Source: DATAYF01 sp036272735 (GTDB taxonomy: Bacteria; Chloroflexota; Ktedonobacteria; Ktedonobacterales; Ktedonobacteraceae). Taken from it: a stretch of DNA of 13,869 nucleotides. Positions within the stretch are counted from its first letter, which is position 1, and every line of letters starts with the position of its first letter. The notes under the pieces were generated by a model. The model saw nothing but the letters and a program-made list of their open reading frames with translations. It did no database searches and had not been told where the DNA came from. The position numbers and the translations under genes are program-made. Location of the stretch: contig DATAYF010000033.1 of NCBI GenBank assembly GCA_036272735.1, positions 1-13,869 on the forward strand, written 5' to 3'. Below, piece after piece: positions 6,825-13,869 of this stretch.

Positions 6825-6849
6825 TAAAAATACGAGCGTAGTATTTTTA
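6825..6849 (+). promoter_or_regulatory. A/T-rich inverted repeat in the liv leader
   Basis: TAAAAATAC (6825-6833) and GTATTTTTA (6841-6849) are perfect reverse complements around a 7-nt loop (GAGCGTA). The 9-bp stem has one G-C pair, so as RNA it is weak, although the 3' arm has five U in a row. It could be an attenuator element or a DNA operator. It sits about 105 nt before livK. Confidence 0.35.
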
Positions 6850-6954
6850 ATGGAAACAGCGTAGTGACCATTAAACGGCACACAGTTATTACTGGTAACT
6901 CTGCCATGTAATTGTTGTTTCTATTCGGTATTTGTGAAGGAGGCTAAGTAGGCC

Positions 6955-8313
6955 ATGCAAAAACGTCGGGCCCGTATTTGGGCTAGCGTCCTGGGTGTCC
7001 CATTACTGCTTGCGATGTTAGCTGCCTGTGGCGCAGGAACATCGGCCACTGGCAACGGTGGCAATGGAGGCAGCAGCTCCGGTCCTATTACGATCAAGAT
7101 TGGCACTGATTTTCCGGTAAGTGGTAAAGACGAGAGTTCTGGTAAGCCTGCACAAAATGGTGTACAGATCGCCATTGCGGATGCGAATGCACAACACCTT
7201 GTTCCCAATGTAACCTTTGCGTCAGCCTTCAATGACGATGTTGGCCCAACCGGCTCGCACGACCCTGCTGTTGGTCAGAAGAATATTAACACCATGGTTG
7301 GTGACCCATCCGTAGCTGGCATTATTGGTCCTTTTAATAGTAGTGTCGCGCAGGCTGAGATGCCTCTTGCGAATAAAGCGCCGATTGCTTTGATTAGTCC
7401 GGCAAACACAAACGATTGCTTGACACAGACGACGCCCGCGTCCGAGTGTGGTGGTGCCAACGACAAGATCAGCACCTATCGTCCAACCGGCAAAGTGACC
7501 TACTTCCGTATCGCGACGTTGGACCAGTTCCAGGGTGGCTCGATGGCAGACTTTGGCTTCAAGACCAAAGGTTACCATAAAGTCTATATCGTCGATGATG
7601 CCGAAACCTATGGCGTTGGCCTGGCGAATGCATTCCAGGCTGAGGTACAGAAATTGGGTGGGACCGTGCTAGGGCACAAGAGCGAGCCCGCGACTACTAC
7701 CTCTTATATTGGCCTGCTGACTGGTATTGCCGCGACTCATCCCGATGCTATCTTCTTTGGTGGTAATGACTCGACCGGTGGTACGCCTTTCCGTCAGCAG
7801 ATGCTACAGGTTCCGGGCCTCAAGAATACCCCATTGATGGGTGGCGACGGCATGAAAACCAGCTCGCTTGCCCGCACCATTGGTTATGGTAATGGTGGTC
7901 CCGTGTTTGCCTCTGTTGCGACTGTTGACGCCACTGGTGGCGCTGCTGCTTCGACCAGTGCGGCAAAGACGTTCTTCAACACCTACAACAAAGAATTCGG
8001 GGCCAGTAATATCTCTGCCTATAGCGCCAGTGGTTACGACTGCGCCATGATTATTATGCAGGCCGTAGGGAATGCGATAAAGAATGGTGCGAAGCCACCC
8101 ACGAACGCGAATGACACGAGTGCGGCGAAGACCTTCCGCCAGGCAGTCATTGATGCGATCCAGCACATCAGTTATCATGGCCTCACTGGGCAGCAGTCAT
8201 TCGATCAAAATGGTGATACTACTAATAGGGTAATCACCATTTACACCATCTCCAAGAACGTTAGTACCGGTGATGGTTGGGATGTGCTCAGTACCGTCAA
8301 GGTAGGCAAGTAA
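6955..8313 (+). CDS. livK: Branched-chain amino-acid ABC transporter, substrate-binding lipoprotein
   Basis: The product is 452 aa. The N-terminus is a lipoprotein signal: MQKRRAR, a hydrophobic core, then lipobox LAAC with Cys25 as the lipidated residue. A Gly/Ser/Asn-rich tether (26-44) follows, then a periplasmic-binding-protein type 1 fold of the Peripla_BP_6 class (about 45-450), with the typical opening ITIKIGTDFPVSG (45-57). In this group the protein captures Leu, Ile, Val or related solutes outside the membrane and delivers them to LivH-LivM; the exact ligand is not readable. AAGGAGG (6937-6943) supports the start. It is first in the operon, under the consensus promoter and long leader, and is followed by a hairpin before livH. 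The family also includes amide, urea and aromatic-acid receptors, so the specificity is an assumption. Confidence 0.9.
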   Translation: MQKRRARIWASVLGVPLLLAMLAACGAGTSATGNGGNGGSSSGPITIKIGTDFPVSGKDESSGKPAQNGVQIAIADANAQHLVPNVTFASAFNDDVGPTGSHDPAVGQKNINTMVGDPSVAGIIGPFNSSVAQAEMPLANKAPIALISPANTNDCLTQTTPASECGGANDKISTYRPTGKVTYFRIATLDQFQGGSMADFGFKTKGYHKVYIVDDAETYGVGLANAFQAEVQKLGGTVLGHKSEPATTTSYIGLLTGIAATHPDAIFFGGNDSTGGTPFRQQMLQVPGLKNTPLMGGDGMKTSSLARTIGYGNGGPVFASVATVDATGGAAASTSAAKTFFNTYNKEFGASNISAYSASGYDCAMIIMQAVGNAIKNGAKPPTNANDTSAAKTFRQAVIDAIQHISYHGLTGQQSFDQNGDTTNRVITIYTISKNVSTGDGWDVLSTVKVGK

Positions 8314-8352
8314 GCGTAGACGCGACATGTACGTTGCCGCGTGCACTTGTGA

Positions 8353-8396
8353 GGGGGGAGTCAGCAGGGATGTATGTGCATCTGCCTGACTACCCC
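8353..8396 (+). terminator. Intercistronic hairpin between livK and livH, likely partial terminator or mRNA stabiliser
   Basis: A stem can be drawn from GGGG (8353-8356) pairing with CCCC (8393-8396), through GTCAG (8360-8364) with CTGAC (8386-8390) and CAG (8365-8367) with CTG (8382-8384), to ATG with CAT around a TATGTG loop. Small bulges interrupt it. It is followed by a weak U-rich tract (TTCTTGTTTC). Hairpins at this place after receptor genes commonly raise receptor output relative to permease genes. Confidence 0.5.
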
Positions 8397-8439
8397 TTCT
8401 TGTTTCGATTGCTTGAGGACTCTTTCTAAAGAGGTGTTT

Positions 8440-9378
8440 ATGGCACTTTTCTTGCAGCTCATAGTCGTTGGTATTTCCACAGGTGCGATTTACGCATTGA
8501 TTGCCCTTGGATATACGATGGTCTATGGCATTATTGAGCTGATTAACTTCGCGCATGGTGACGTTTTTATGTTGGGCACCATGTTTGCGCTGACCATTAT
8601 GGGCTGGCTAGGCGTTCACGGCAATAATCCACCAACCGGGTTGGCATTGGTGGGCGTCCTGGCGATTACCCTGGTTCTCACGAGCTTGCTTTGTGGCGCA
8701 CTGGGCGTAGTCATTGAAATTGTGGCCTATCGTCCCCTCCGCAATGCTCCGCGACTGGCCCCTCTCATTTCAGCTATTGGTGTTTCCCTGGTGCTCGATG
8801 ACATTGGCAAGTTGTGGAAAGGGAACAACTATGTGCCTTTCCCGCAGATTTTTCCAAGTAATACCTTTGCTCTTGGCTCCGTAAACATCAGTGGCATCAA
8901 CATTTTTGTCATCGTTGTGGCCGTCATCCTGATGGTCGCTTTACAATGGTTTATCACCCAGACCCGCATGGGAAGGGCCATGCGTGCCGTCGCGCAGGAT
9001 CGTGACGCGGCCGCACTGATGGGGGTGAATGTCAATCGTATTATTTCGATCACCTTTTTCATCGGTGCCGGGCTGGCGGGCTCTGCTAGCGTTATCTACG
9101 GTTTGCAGTATGGGACGACAAACTTTCAGATCGGCTTTCAATTGGGTTTGATCGCCTTTACCGCGGCTGTACTCGGCGGCATCGGCAACGTGGTAGGGGC
9201 CATGTTCGGTGGTTTCATCATCGGTATTTTAGAATCTATTGCAAACTTGATTCCTGACTCCGTCTTGCCTCATGGTGGTAGCGCGTGGACGCGCGCGATC
9301 GTCTTTGGTATTCTTATTCTGATCCTGGTATTGCGTCCATCTGGATTGTTTGGACAACACACACCGGAGAAAGTATAG
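8440..9378 (+). CDS. livH: Branched-chain amino-acid ABC transporter permease LivH
   Basis: The ATG at 8440 is preferred: AAAGAGGTG (8428-8436) precedes it and the product (312 aa) begins like other LivH proteins. The in-frame ATG at 8374 would add 22 residues and falls inside the intercistronic hairpin. The protein is almost entirely hydrophobic with about eight membrane helices. Family marks are NFAHGD (36-41), the cytoplasmic coupling loop GRAMRAVAQDRDAAALMGV (178-196) that contacts the ATPases, and VLGGIGNVVGAM (244-255). It forms the membrane pore together with LivM. It follows livK by 126 nt and precedes livM by 49 nt. Confidence 0.93.
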   Translation: MALFLQLIVVGISTGAIYALIALGYTMVYGIIELINFAHGDVFMLGTMFALTIMGWLGVHGNNPPTGLALVGVLAITLVLTSLLCGALGVVIEIVAYRPLRNAPRLAPLISAIGVSLVLDDIGKLWKGNNYVPFPQIFPSNTFALGSVNISGINIFVIVVAVILMVALQWFITQTRMGRAMRAVAQDRDAAALMGVNVNRIISITFFIGAGLAGSASVIYGLQYGTTNFQIGFQLGLIAFTAAVLGGIGNVVGAMFGGFIIGILESIANLIPDSVLPHGGSAWTRAIVFGILILILVLRPSGLFGQHTPEKV

Positions 9379-9427
9379 TTGATTCCGTAATAGACGCCTA
9401 CAGACGTTGAATGTGAGGGAATGCGAA

Positions 9428-11431
9428 ATGTCAGTGTTTGCGATACCGAAAGATGCGCTGGGTGAGCGCGATACACGCTTTCTTTTAATAAAATGGATCG
9501 TTGCCCTGCTGGTACCCCTGGCTATCTTTACCTTCGTGTGGAGTGGAGAAGCCATGATCAACCAGGTTATCCTGGGCGTCGCCGATCCCAATGCGAATAG
9601 TTATAGCCTTCCGACGATTGCGGGTGCCGGAGTTTTCGTGCTGATCTTCTATGCATCCGTGATCGCGTTAGCCGGGTATTTTGTAGCGGCCGACAGTGGG
9701 CGTCGCGGCCTGGTGGAACTGTGGATCGATATTCTGATTTTTGTAATGGTGCCGCTGTTCTTGTTCATTGTGTGGGGCAACCTTATCCTCAGCCTTTCAG
9801 CCTGCGTGATTATCTGGCCTCTCTACTTCCTGATCATGAACCGTATTCGTAAGGCGAGAAATATTGCTGCGTCCGTTCCACTGGCGAATGTTGCCGTGCT
9901 GAATCAACAGCAACAAACGGCGTTGAAAGCACGAGCTATTGCTGGTAGTTTCTGGTTTGCCACCATTTTCTCGCTGGTATTTCTCGCGGCCGATCTCATT
10001 TTTATGGCGCTTGGTAGCCCCTTCCCACCTATACTGTTAGCCTGGGTGGTGGTACGCACACTGCTCTTACCGGTGGTGGGCTACTTCCTGGGCCGCGTGG
10101 GGGCTTTTGTGGCGTTAAGGCGCGCTTTGACGCCCGAAAAGAACGTAGCGGATGTGGCGCTCAAGCAGAAACGCAATGGCGTATTCAACCGGATCAGCAG
10201 GAAAAGTCAGCTTGAAAACCTCTCGACGAGTCGTGCTACCGAAGAGGCGAAGGATCTCGTTCCTAACGACCTGCCGCTGCGTAGTAAGGGTGCGCAACGC
10301 TTTTACATCACGTTATTAGTGCTCGTGGTTGCGCTCTATCCTATTCTCGATCCGATCTTGTTTGGCGCTGGCACCGCTGGACGCCTGGATGGTTATGGTG
10401 ATGCGGGCTACTACATCATCCTCGCGCTGGGCTTGAATATTGTGGTTGGTTTCGCGGGCCTGTTGGACATGGGTTACGTAGCCTTCTTTGCAATAGGTGC
10501 CTACGTGTGGGGCTTATTCGGATCACCGCAGTGGCAGGTTTTGACGCACATGGTGGTTAACCCAACCATCTGGCCCTGGTTCTTCTGGCCCATGTTACTC
10601 GTCGCAGCTTTGATTGCCGCGCTGTGGGGCTTGTTGCTGGGCGCACCTACGTTGCGCTTGCGTGGCGACTACCTGGCGATTGTGACGCTAGGTTTTGGCG
10701 AGATTGTGCCAATTTTCTTCCTGGAATTGGATAAGTATACGAACGGGACCAATGGTCTCGTTGGCGTTTTCTCGCCTGCGCTCTTTGGTGTTGATTGGAC
10801 CACGCCCGTCCCATACTACTACTTAATCCTGGCCCTGATTGCGCTGCTCATTTTCGTGAATGTTCGTTTACGTGATTCACGCATTGGCCGCGCCTGGGTC
10901 GCCTTGCGTGAAGATGAAATTGCGGCGTCATCGTCAGGTATTAACCTGACCAATACGAAGCTACTGGCGTTTGCTGCTGGAGCTTTCTTCTCTGGCATCG
11001 CTGGTATGTATCACGCGGCTAAGCTTGGTACTGTGACGCCTGATAACTTCAGCACCACGGATTCGATCATTTACCTGGCAATGGTGGTCATTGGTGGTCT
11101 AGGCAGCATTCCCGGTGTGATGGTTGGCGCTTTTGTGGTCTACGCCATTCAGGAGTTTATTCTGACGCAACTGGACACGCTGGCTGCCGATCCCCACAAC
11201 TTCCTGCACTTTCTGCCGCAGTTCTTTCCCGGCTTTACCTTTGGCAATATCCGTAACCTGATCTTCGGTGCCATCCTGGTCGCTGTCATCATTTTTCGCC
11301 CCGAAGGCATGCTTCCCAGTATGCGACGGCGGCGTGAATTGCATCACGTGGAGACTGAAGAGGTTGAGGTTGGAGCGTTAGATGCTATTCCGGGGAGCGC
11401 GGAATTTGAGTCGGAAGTGCCTGTTGAGTAA
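9428..11431 (+). CDS. livM: Branched-chain amino-acid ABC transporter permease LivM with long N-terminal membrane extension
   Basis: The ATG at 9428 has GAGGGA (9415-9420) seven nt upstream and gives 667 aa; the in-frame ATG at 9407 has no ribosome site. The canonical LivM part is about residues 290-630: GLNIVVGFAGLLDMGYVAFF (335-354), GAPTLRLRGDYLAIVTLGFG (405-424), and the coupling loop RIGRAWVALREDEIAASSSG (485-504). The GGLGSIPGVMVGA segment (556-568) follows. Typical LivM proteins are about 300-430 aa. The extra N-terminal part (1-290) holds about six hydrophobic helices (near 22-39, 63-84, 99-118, 121-138, 172-193, 203-225). A charged cytoplasmic-looking stretch (231-290) links it to the core. 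I do not recognise this extension. No break or frameshift is seen, so it looks like a real fusion or expansion. The Glu-rich C-terminal tail (about 640-667) is also extra. Confidence 0.92.
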   Translation: MSVFAIPKDALGERDTRFLLIKWIVALLVPLAIFTFVWSGEAMINQVILGVADPNANSYSLPTIAGAGVFVLIFYASVIALAGYFVAADSGRRGLVELWIDILIFVMVPLFLFIVWGNLILSLSACVIIWPLYFLIMNRIRKARNIAASVPLANVAVLNQQQQTALKARAIAGSFWFATIFSLVFLAADLIFMALGSPFPPILLAWVVVRTLLLPVVGYFLGRVGAFVALRRALTPEKNVADVALKQKRNGVFNRISRKSQLENLSTSRATEEAKDLVPNDLPLRSKGAQRFYITLLVLVVALYPILDPILFGAGTAGRLDGYGDAGYYIILALGLNIVVGFAGLLDMGYVAFFAIGAYVWGLFGSPQWQVLTHMVVNPTIWPWFFWPMLLVAALIAALWGLLLGAPTLRLRGDYLAIVTLGFGEIVPIFFLELDKYTNGTNGLVGVFSPALFGVDWTTPVPYYYLILALIALLIFVNVRLRDSRIGRAWVALREDEIAASSSGINLTNTKLLAFAAGAFFSGIAGMYHAAKLGTVTPDNFSTTDSIIYLAMVVIGGLGSIPGVMVGAFVVYAIQEFILTQLDTLAADPHNFLHFLPQFFPGFTFGNIRNLIFGAILVAVIIFRPEGMLPSMRRRRELHHVETEEVEVGALDAIPGSAEFESEVPVE

Positions 11432-11455
11432 CAGCAAGTTGGGAGTGAAGTAATT

Positions 11456-12313
11456 ATGAGTGTAGATCGTGTAAGCCCTGTCGGAGAGCCCGACTCTGTC
11501 GGTGTCACCGGCAATGCTTTGCTTGAATTACGTGCTGTTACCAAACGCTTTGGTGGCCTGGCGGCAGTGCAAAATGTGGATCTCGTGGTCCAGCCACGGG
11601 AAATTGTGAGCATTATTGGACCCAATGGTGCTGGCAAAACAACCATATTTAACCTGATTACCGGCATCTACAAGCCTACCACTGGTGATGTGCTGCTTGA
11701 TGGGCAATCCATCAGCAACATCAGACCAGACGAGGTGGTAACTCGCGGCATCACACGCACATTTCAGAACATTCGCCTGTTCAATAACATGACGGTACTG
11801 GAAAATGTGCTGGTTGGATATCACACACAGTTGAAGGCGGGTCTCTTGGGATCGGTCTTTCGCCCTCGTTCGGTGCGCAGGGAAGAAGAGGCAGCACGAC
11901 AAAAATCCCTGGAACTCCTCAGCTTCTTTGGTACCGTGCTGATCGAGCGCCAGGATGAATATGTCATCAATCTTTCCTATGCTGATCGGCGGCGCATTGA
12001 GATTGCCCGTGCCCTGGCGGCGCGTCCTAAACTGTTGCTTTTGGATGAGCCGACCGCAGGCATGAACGAGGCCGAAACGCTTGAGGCGGTTAAGTATATT
12101 CGCCGTGTGCGTAATGAATTAGATGTGACGATTTTACTGATCGAGCACAAACTGGCCGTGACTATGGGAATGTCGGATCGTATTACGGTGCTCGATTACG
12201 GACAGAAAATTGCTGAAGGGCTTCCCGAAGAGGTACGACAAAACTCCAAAGTTATCGAAGCGTATCTTGGGAAAGGGTCATCACGTACACAAAAAGTCAG
12301 CGAGAGCGAGTAA
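11456..12313 (+). CDS. livG: Branched-chain amino-acid ABC transporter ATPase LivG
   Basis: This is a single 285-aa ABC ATPase domain that powers LivH-LivM. Walker A is GPNGAGKT (55-62), the Q-loop Gln is in RTFQNIRLF (101-109), Walker B is LLLLDEPTAG (193-202) with catalytic Glu198, and the switch His is His231 in IEHKLAV. The signature motif reads LSYAD where textbook ABC proteins have LSGGQ. LivG proteins often deviate here (for example LSYG or LPYA types), so it is probably functional. The insertion between Q-loop and signature and the tail VIEAYLG (267-273) are typical of LivG. About 20 non-conserved residues precede the domain. The gap after livM is 24 nt, with GGGAG (11441-11445) before the start. 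Confidence 0.94.
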   Translation: MSVDRVSPVGEPDSVGVTGNALLELRAVTKRFGGLAAVQNVDLVVQPREIVSIIGPNGAGKTTIFNLITGIYKPTTGDVLLDGQSISNIRPDEVVTRGITRTFQNIRLFNNMTVLENVLVGYHTQLKAGLLGSVFRPRSVRREEEAARQKSLELLSFFGTVLIERQDEYVINLSYADRRRIEIARALAARPKLLLLDEPTAGMNEAETLEAVKYIRRVRNELDVTILLIEHKLAVTMGMSDRITVLDYGQKIAEGLPEEVRQNSKVIEAYLGKGSSRTQKVSESE

Positions 12314-12382
12314 TGTGTCGTATCTGCAACGCATTACCCGTTCTCGCCGTAAAAATATACTCCCATCATCGAGAGGTCAGGG

Positions 12383-13090
12383 ATGTTAAAACTGAGCAAT
12401 GTTAATACCTACTATGGCCCCAGCCATGTGTTACAAGATATATCGTTAGAGGTAAATAGTGGCGAGATCGTGTGCCTGCTGGGGGCGAACGCGGCGGGAA
12501 AAACGACGACCATGAAGACGATATTTGGCCTGGTACACCCGGCTTCGGGATCAATTGAGTTCGAAAATCAAACCATTGAACGCAAGCAAACCGGCGATAT
12601 CGTCACTTCAGGCCTGGCTCTGGTACCGGAGGCACGGCGCATTTTCCCGCGTATGACGGTACTGGAAAACTTGGAGATGGGGGCCTTTACACGCAAAAAT
12701 CAGGCTGATGTCAGGCAAGACATCGATCACGTGTGCCAGATATTTCCGCGAATTAAGGAACGTCTAAAACAAGTGGCTGGGACGATGTCGGGTGGTGAGC
12801 AACAAATGCTGGCGATGGGACGCGCCTTGATGTCCAAACCACGCATGTTATGCATGGACGAGCCTTCGATGGGGCTTTCGCCGATCCTGGTCGAGACCAT
12901 TTTTGATACCATCTTGCGCATCCGACAGGAGGGCGTGACGATCTTTCTGGTGGAACAGAATGCCTCGATGGCGCTGAGCCTGGCTGATCGCGGCTACGTG
13001 CTGCAAACCGGCAAGGTGGTATTGAGCGATACCGCCAAAAGCCTGTTGACCAACGATCTCGTGCGCCAGGCGTACCTCGGCGGTGCATAA
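12383..13090 (+). CDS. livF: Branched-chain amino-acid ABC transporter ATPase LivF
   Basis: The product is 235 aa, normal LivF length. It pairs with LivG as the ATPase dimer. Walker A is GANAAGKT (34-41); the usual family form is GANGAGKT, and the Gly-to-Ala change still fits the consensus. The signature is MSGGEQQ (135-141) and Walker B is MLCMDEPSMGLSP (155-167) with catalytic Glu160. The switch position is Gln192 in VEQNA, which is normal for LivF in place of His. AGAGG (12372-12376) precedes the ATG. It is the last gene of the operon, 69 nt after livG. Its stop lies 91 nt from the stop of the convergent membrane-protein gene, and no firm terminator is seen between them. Confidence 0.94.
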   Translation: MLKLSNVNTYYGPSHVLQDISLEVNSGEIVCLLGANAAGKTTTMKTIFGLVHPASGSIEFENQTIERKQTGDIVTSGLALVPEARRIFPRMTVLENLEMGAFTRKNQADVRQDIDHVCQIFPRIKERLKQVAGTMSGGEQQMLAMGRALMSKPRMLCMDEPSMGLSPILVETIFDTILRIRQEGVTIFLVEQNASMALSLADRGYVLQTGKVVLSDTAKSLLTNDLVRQAYLGGA

Positions 13091-13181
13091 CAATTTTATT
13101 ATTGTTGCAGATCGAATATTGTGCGAAGAACTATAAGCACAAACAGCGTAGCTGGCGTCGGCTAAATCACCCAAAAATCTG

Positions 13182-13869
13182 CTAATACTTTCGCTGGAAG
13201 GAAGTGGCCCATTCGTCTTGCTCTTTCTTCCAATTTCTGGTTTCAACCATAGGCGTAATTGTCGCTTTTTTTGTGACTGTGTCTTTTTTCGTGATTGTAA
13301 GGTAGATGACGGTGGCTAAGATTGTACTAAGGAAGAGTGCGCTTGTTAGGACTGTACCCAGCCCCAGGCCACCGTTGCCGCTAGGTTGTGACAAGTAGTC
13401 ACCTAGTGAGGCACCGAGAGGACGCGTCAAAATGTAGGCAATCCAGAAGGCCAGGACCGCGTTCAGCTTGAAGTGCAGATGAGCGACGGCTATGGTTGCA
13501 ATCAAAACACCAAATATAATCGCTGATACTGCATAGCCCAGATTTAGGCTCTCTGCCGTAAGATCTCCCGCTGCAGTGCCTAATGCGAAGGTGAACAGAA
13601 TGGCTAGCCAGTAGAAGGCTTCTCGGCGCATCGTGTAAATCGTGTGGACGGATAGTGTCTTCTCGCTTGCATACCATGCTGCGAAGATCGCTGCCAATGC
13701 GATGCTGAAGACGATGGTGGTTGTCTCTAGAGGTACCCCAAAATTATCGGTTAGATTATCTGTGATCAGTGTACCAACGATGCTAATTAAGACAACTACG
13801 CCCCAGTATATACCTGGCACGTATCTTCTCGACTTGATCTGGAAGAAGAGCACGATGATCAACAGGCTG
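13182..13869 (-). CDS. COG4705/DUF347-type integral membrane protein, N-terminus cut by window edge
   Basis: An open frame of 228 codons runs from the right edge to a TAG at 13182-13184. A TTG at 13862 is unlikely to be the true start, because the frame stays open to the edge and homologues have further helices before this point. About six hydrophobic helices are visible. Three related motifs match the repeats of DUF347 (PF03988): GTLITDNLTDN, GTAAGDLTAE and LTRPLGASLGDYLSQP. Each has a Gly and an Asp in or near membrane segments. The C-terminal tail (about 36 residues) is charged and probably cytoplasmic. The function of the family is not established; a transport or membrane-sensing role is only a guess. 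It is convergent with livF and probably unrelated to the transporter. Confidence 0.82.
   Translation of the reverse strand, partial: SLLIIVLFFQIKSRRYVPGIYWGVVVLISIVGTLITDNLTDNFGVPLETTTIVFSIALAAIFAAWYASEKTLSVHTIYTMRREAFYWLAILFTFALGTAAGDLTAESLNLGYAVSAIIFGVLIATIAVAHLHFKLNAVLAFWIAYILTRPLGASLGDYLSQPSGNGGLGLGTVLTSALFLSTILATVIYLTITKKDTVTKKATITPMVETRNWKKEQDEWATSFQRKY

Larger units (their letters stand above)
6435..6954. other. Regulatory region and long leader of the liv operon
   Basis: These 520 nt lie between the hydrolase gene and livK. The first part (6435-6618) shows no gene I trust; a 27-codon frame (6487-6570) has no ribosome site. From 6619 on it holds a consensus promoter, a perfect palindrome, a tandem repeat and an A/T-rich inverted repeat, each listed separately. 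The predicted untranslated leader is about 300 nt, unusually long for a transport operon, so control after initiation is plausible. No match to a known riboswitch was recognised by eye. Confidence 0.6.

Noticed and set aside
8374..8439. 22-residue N-terminal extension of LivH
   Set aside because: The ATG at 8374 sits in a hairpin, and the extension is Cys-rich and unlike family N-termini; ATG 8440 has its own ribosome site.
13088..13164. Possible terminators between livF and the convergent membrane-protein gene
   Set aside because: AACAAT/ATTGTT (13089-13106) is a six-pair A/T stem overlapping the livF stop, and TAGCTG/CGGCTA (13149-13164) lacks a U-tract on either strand; neither is convincing.

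Overview
The window looks like chromosomal DNA from a bacterium of moderate G+C. Ribosome binding sites are AGGAGG-like, and one promoter matches the sigma-70 consensus exactly. Several features suggest a Ktedonobacteria-like member of the Chloroflexota: a caspase domain fused to TPR-like repeats and membrane helices, a TnpB element, a COG4705-type membrane protein, and a full branched-chain amino-acid ABC operon. The taxonomic call is an inference from protein flavour only.

Layout. (1) Positions 1-457, minus: the N-terminal third of a TnpB (IS200/IS605-type) protein running off the left edge. It starts at an apparently leaderless ATG behind an extended -10 element. (2) 622-2568, plus: an ABC-F translation ATPase. 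It converges, 21 nt apart, on (3) 2590-4383, minus: a membrane-anchored caspase-like protease with TPR-like repeats. (4) A 300-nt divergent region leads to (5) coaE, dephospho-CoA kinase, 4684-5319, plus, and (6) an exported alpha/beta hydrolase, 5388-6434. (7) 6435-6954 is a 520-nt regulatory region. It holds a perfect TTGACA-17-TATAAT promoter, a 14-bp palindrome just after the predicted start site, a 9-nt tandem repeat inside a possible valine-rich leader peptide, and an A/T-rich hairpin. (8) 6955-13090, plus: a five-gene transporter operon livK-livH-livM-livG-livF. (9) 13182-13869, minus: a DUF347/COG4705 membrane protein cut by the right edge.

The Liv genes form a coherent machine: lipoprotein receptor (LivK), two permease subunits (LivH, LivM) and two ATPases (LivG, LivF). 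LivM is oddly long, about 667 aa, with roughly 290 extra N-terminal residues containing about six predicted membrane helices. An intercistronic hairpin after livK could let the receptor be made in excess over the membrane parts.

The observations most worth pursuing are the unusual leader of the liv operon, the extended LivM, and the caspase-TPR-membrane protein. I did not find a CRISPR array, rRNA, tRNA, or a clearly new multi-gene defence system.
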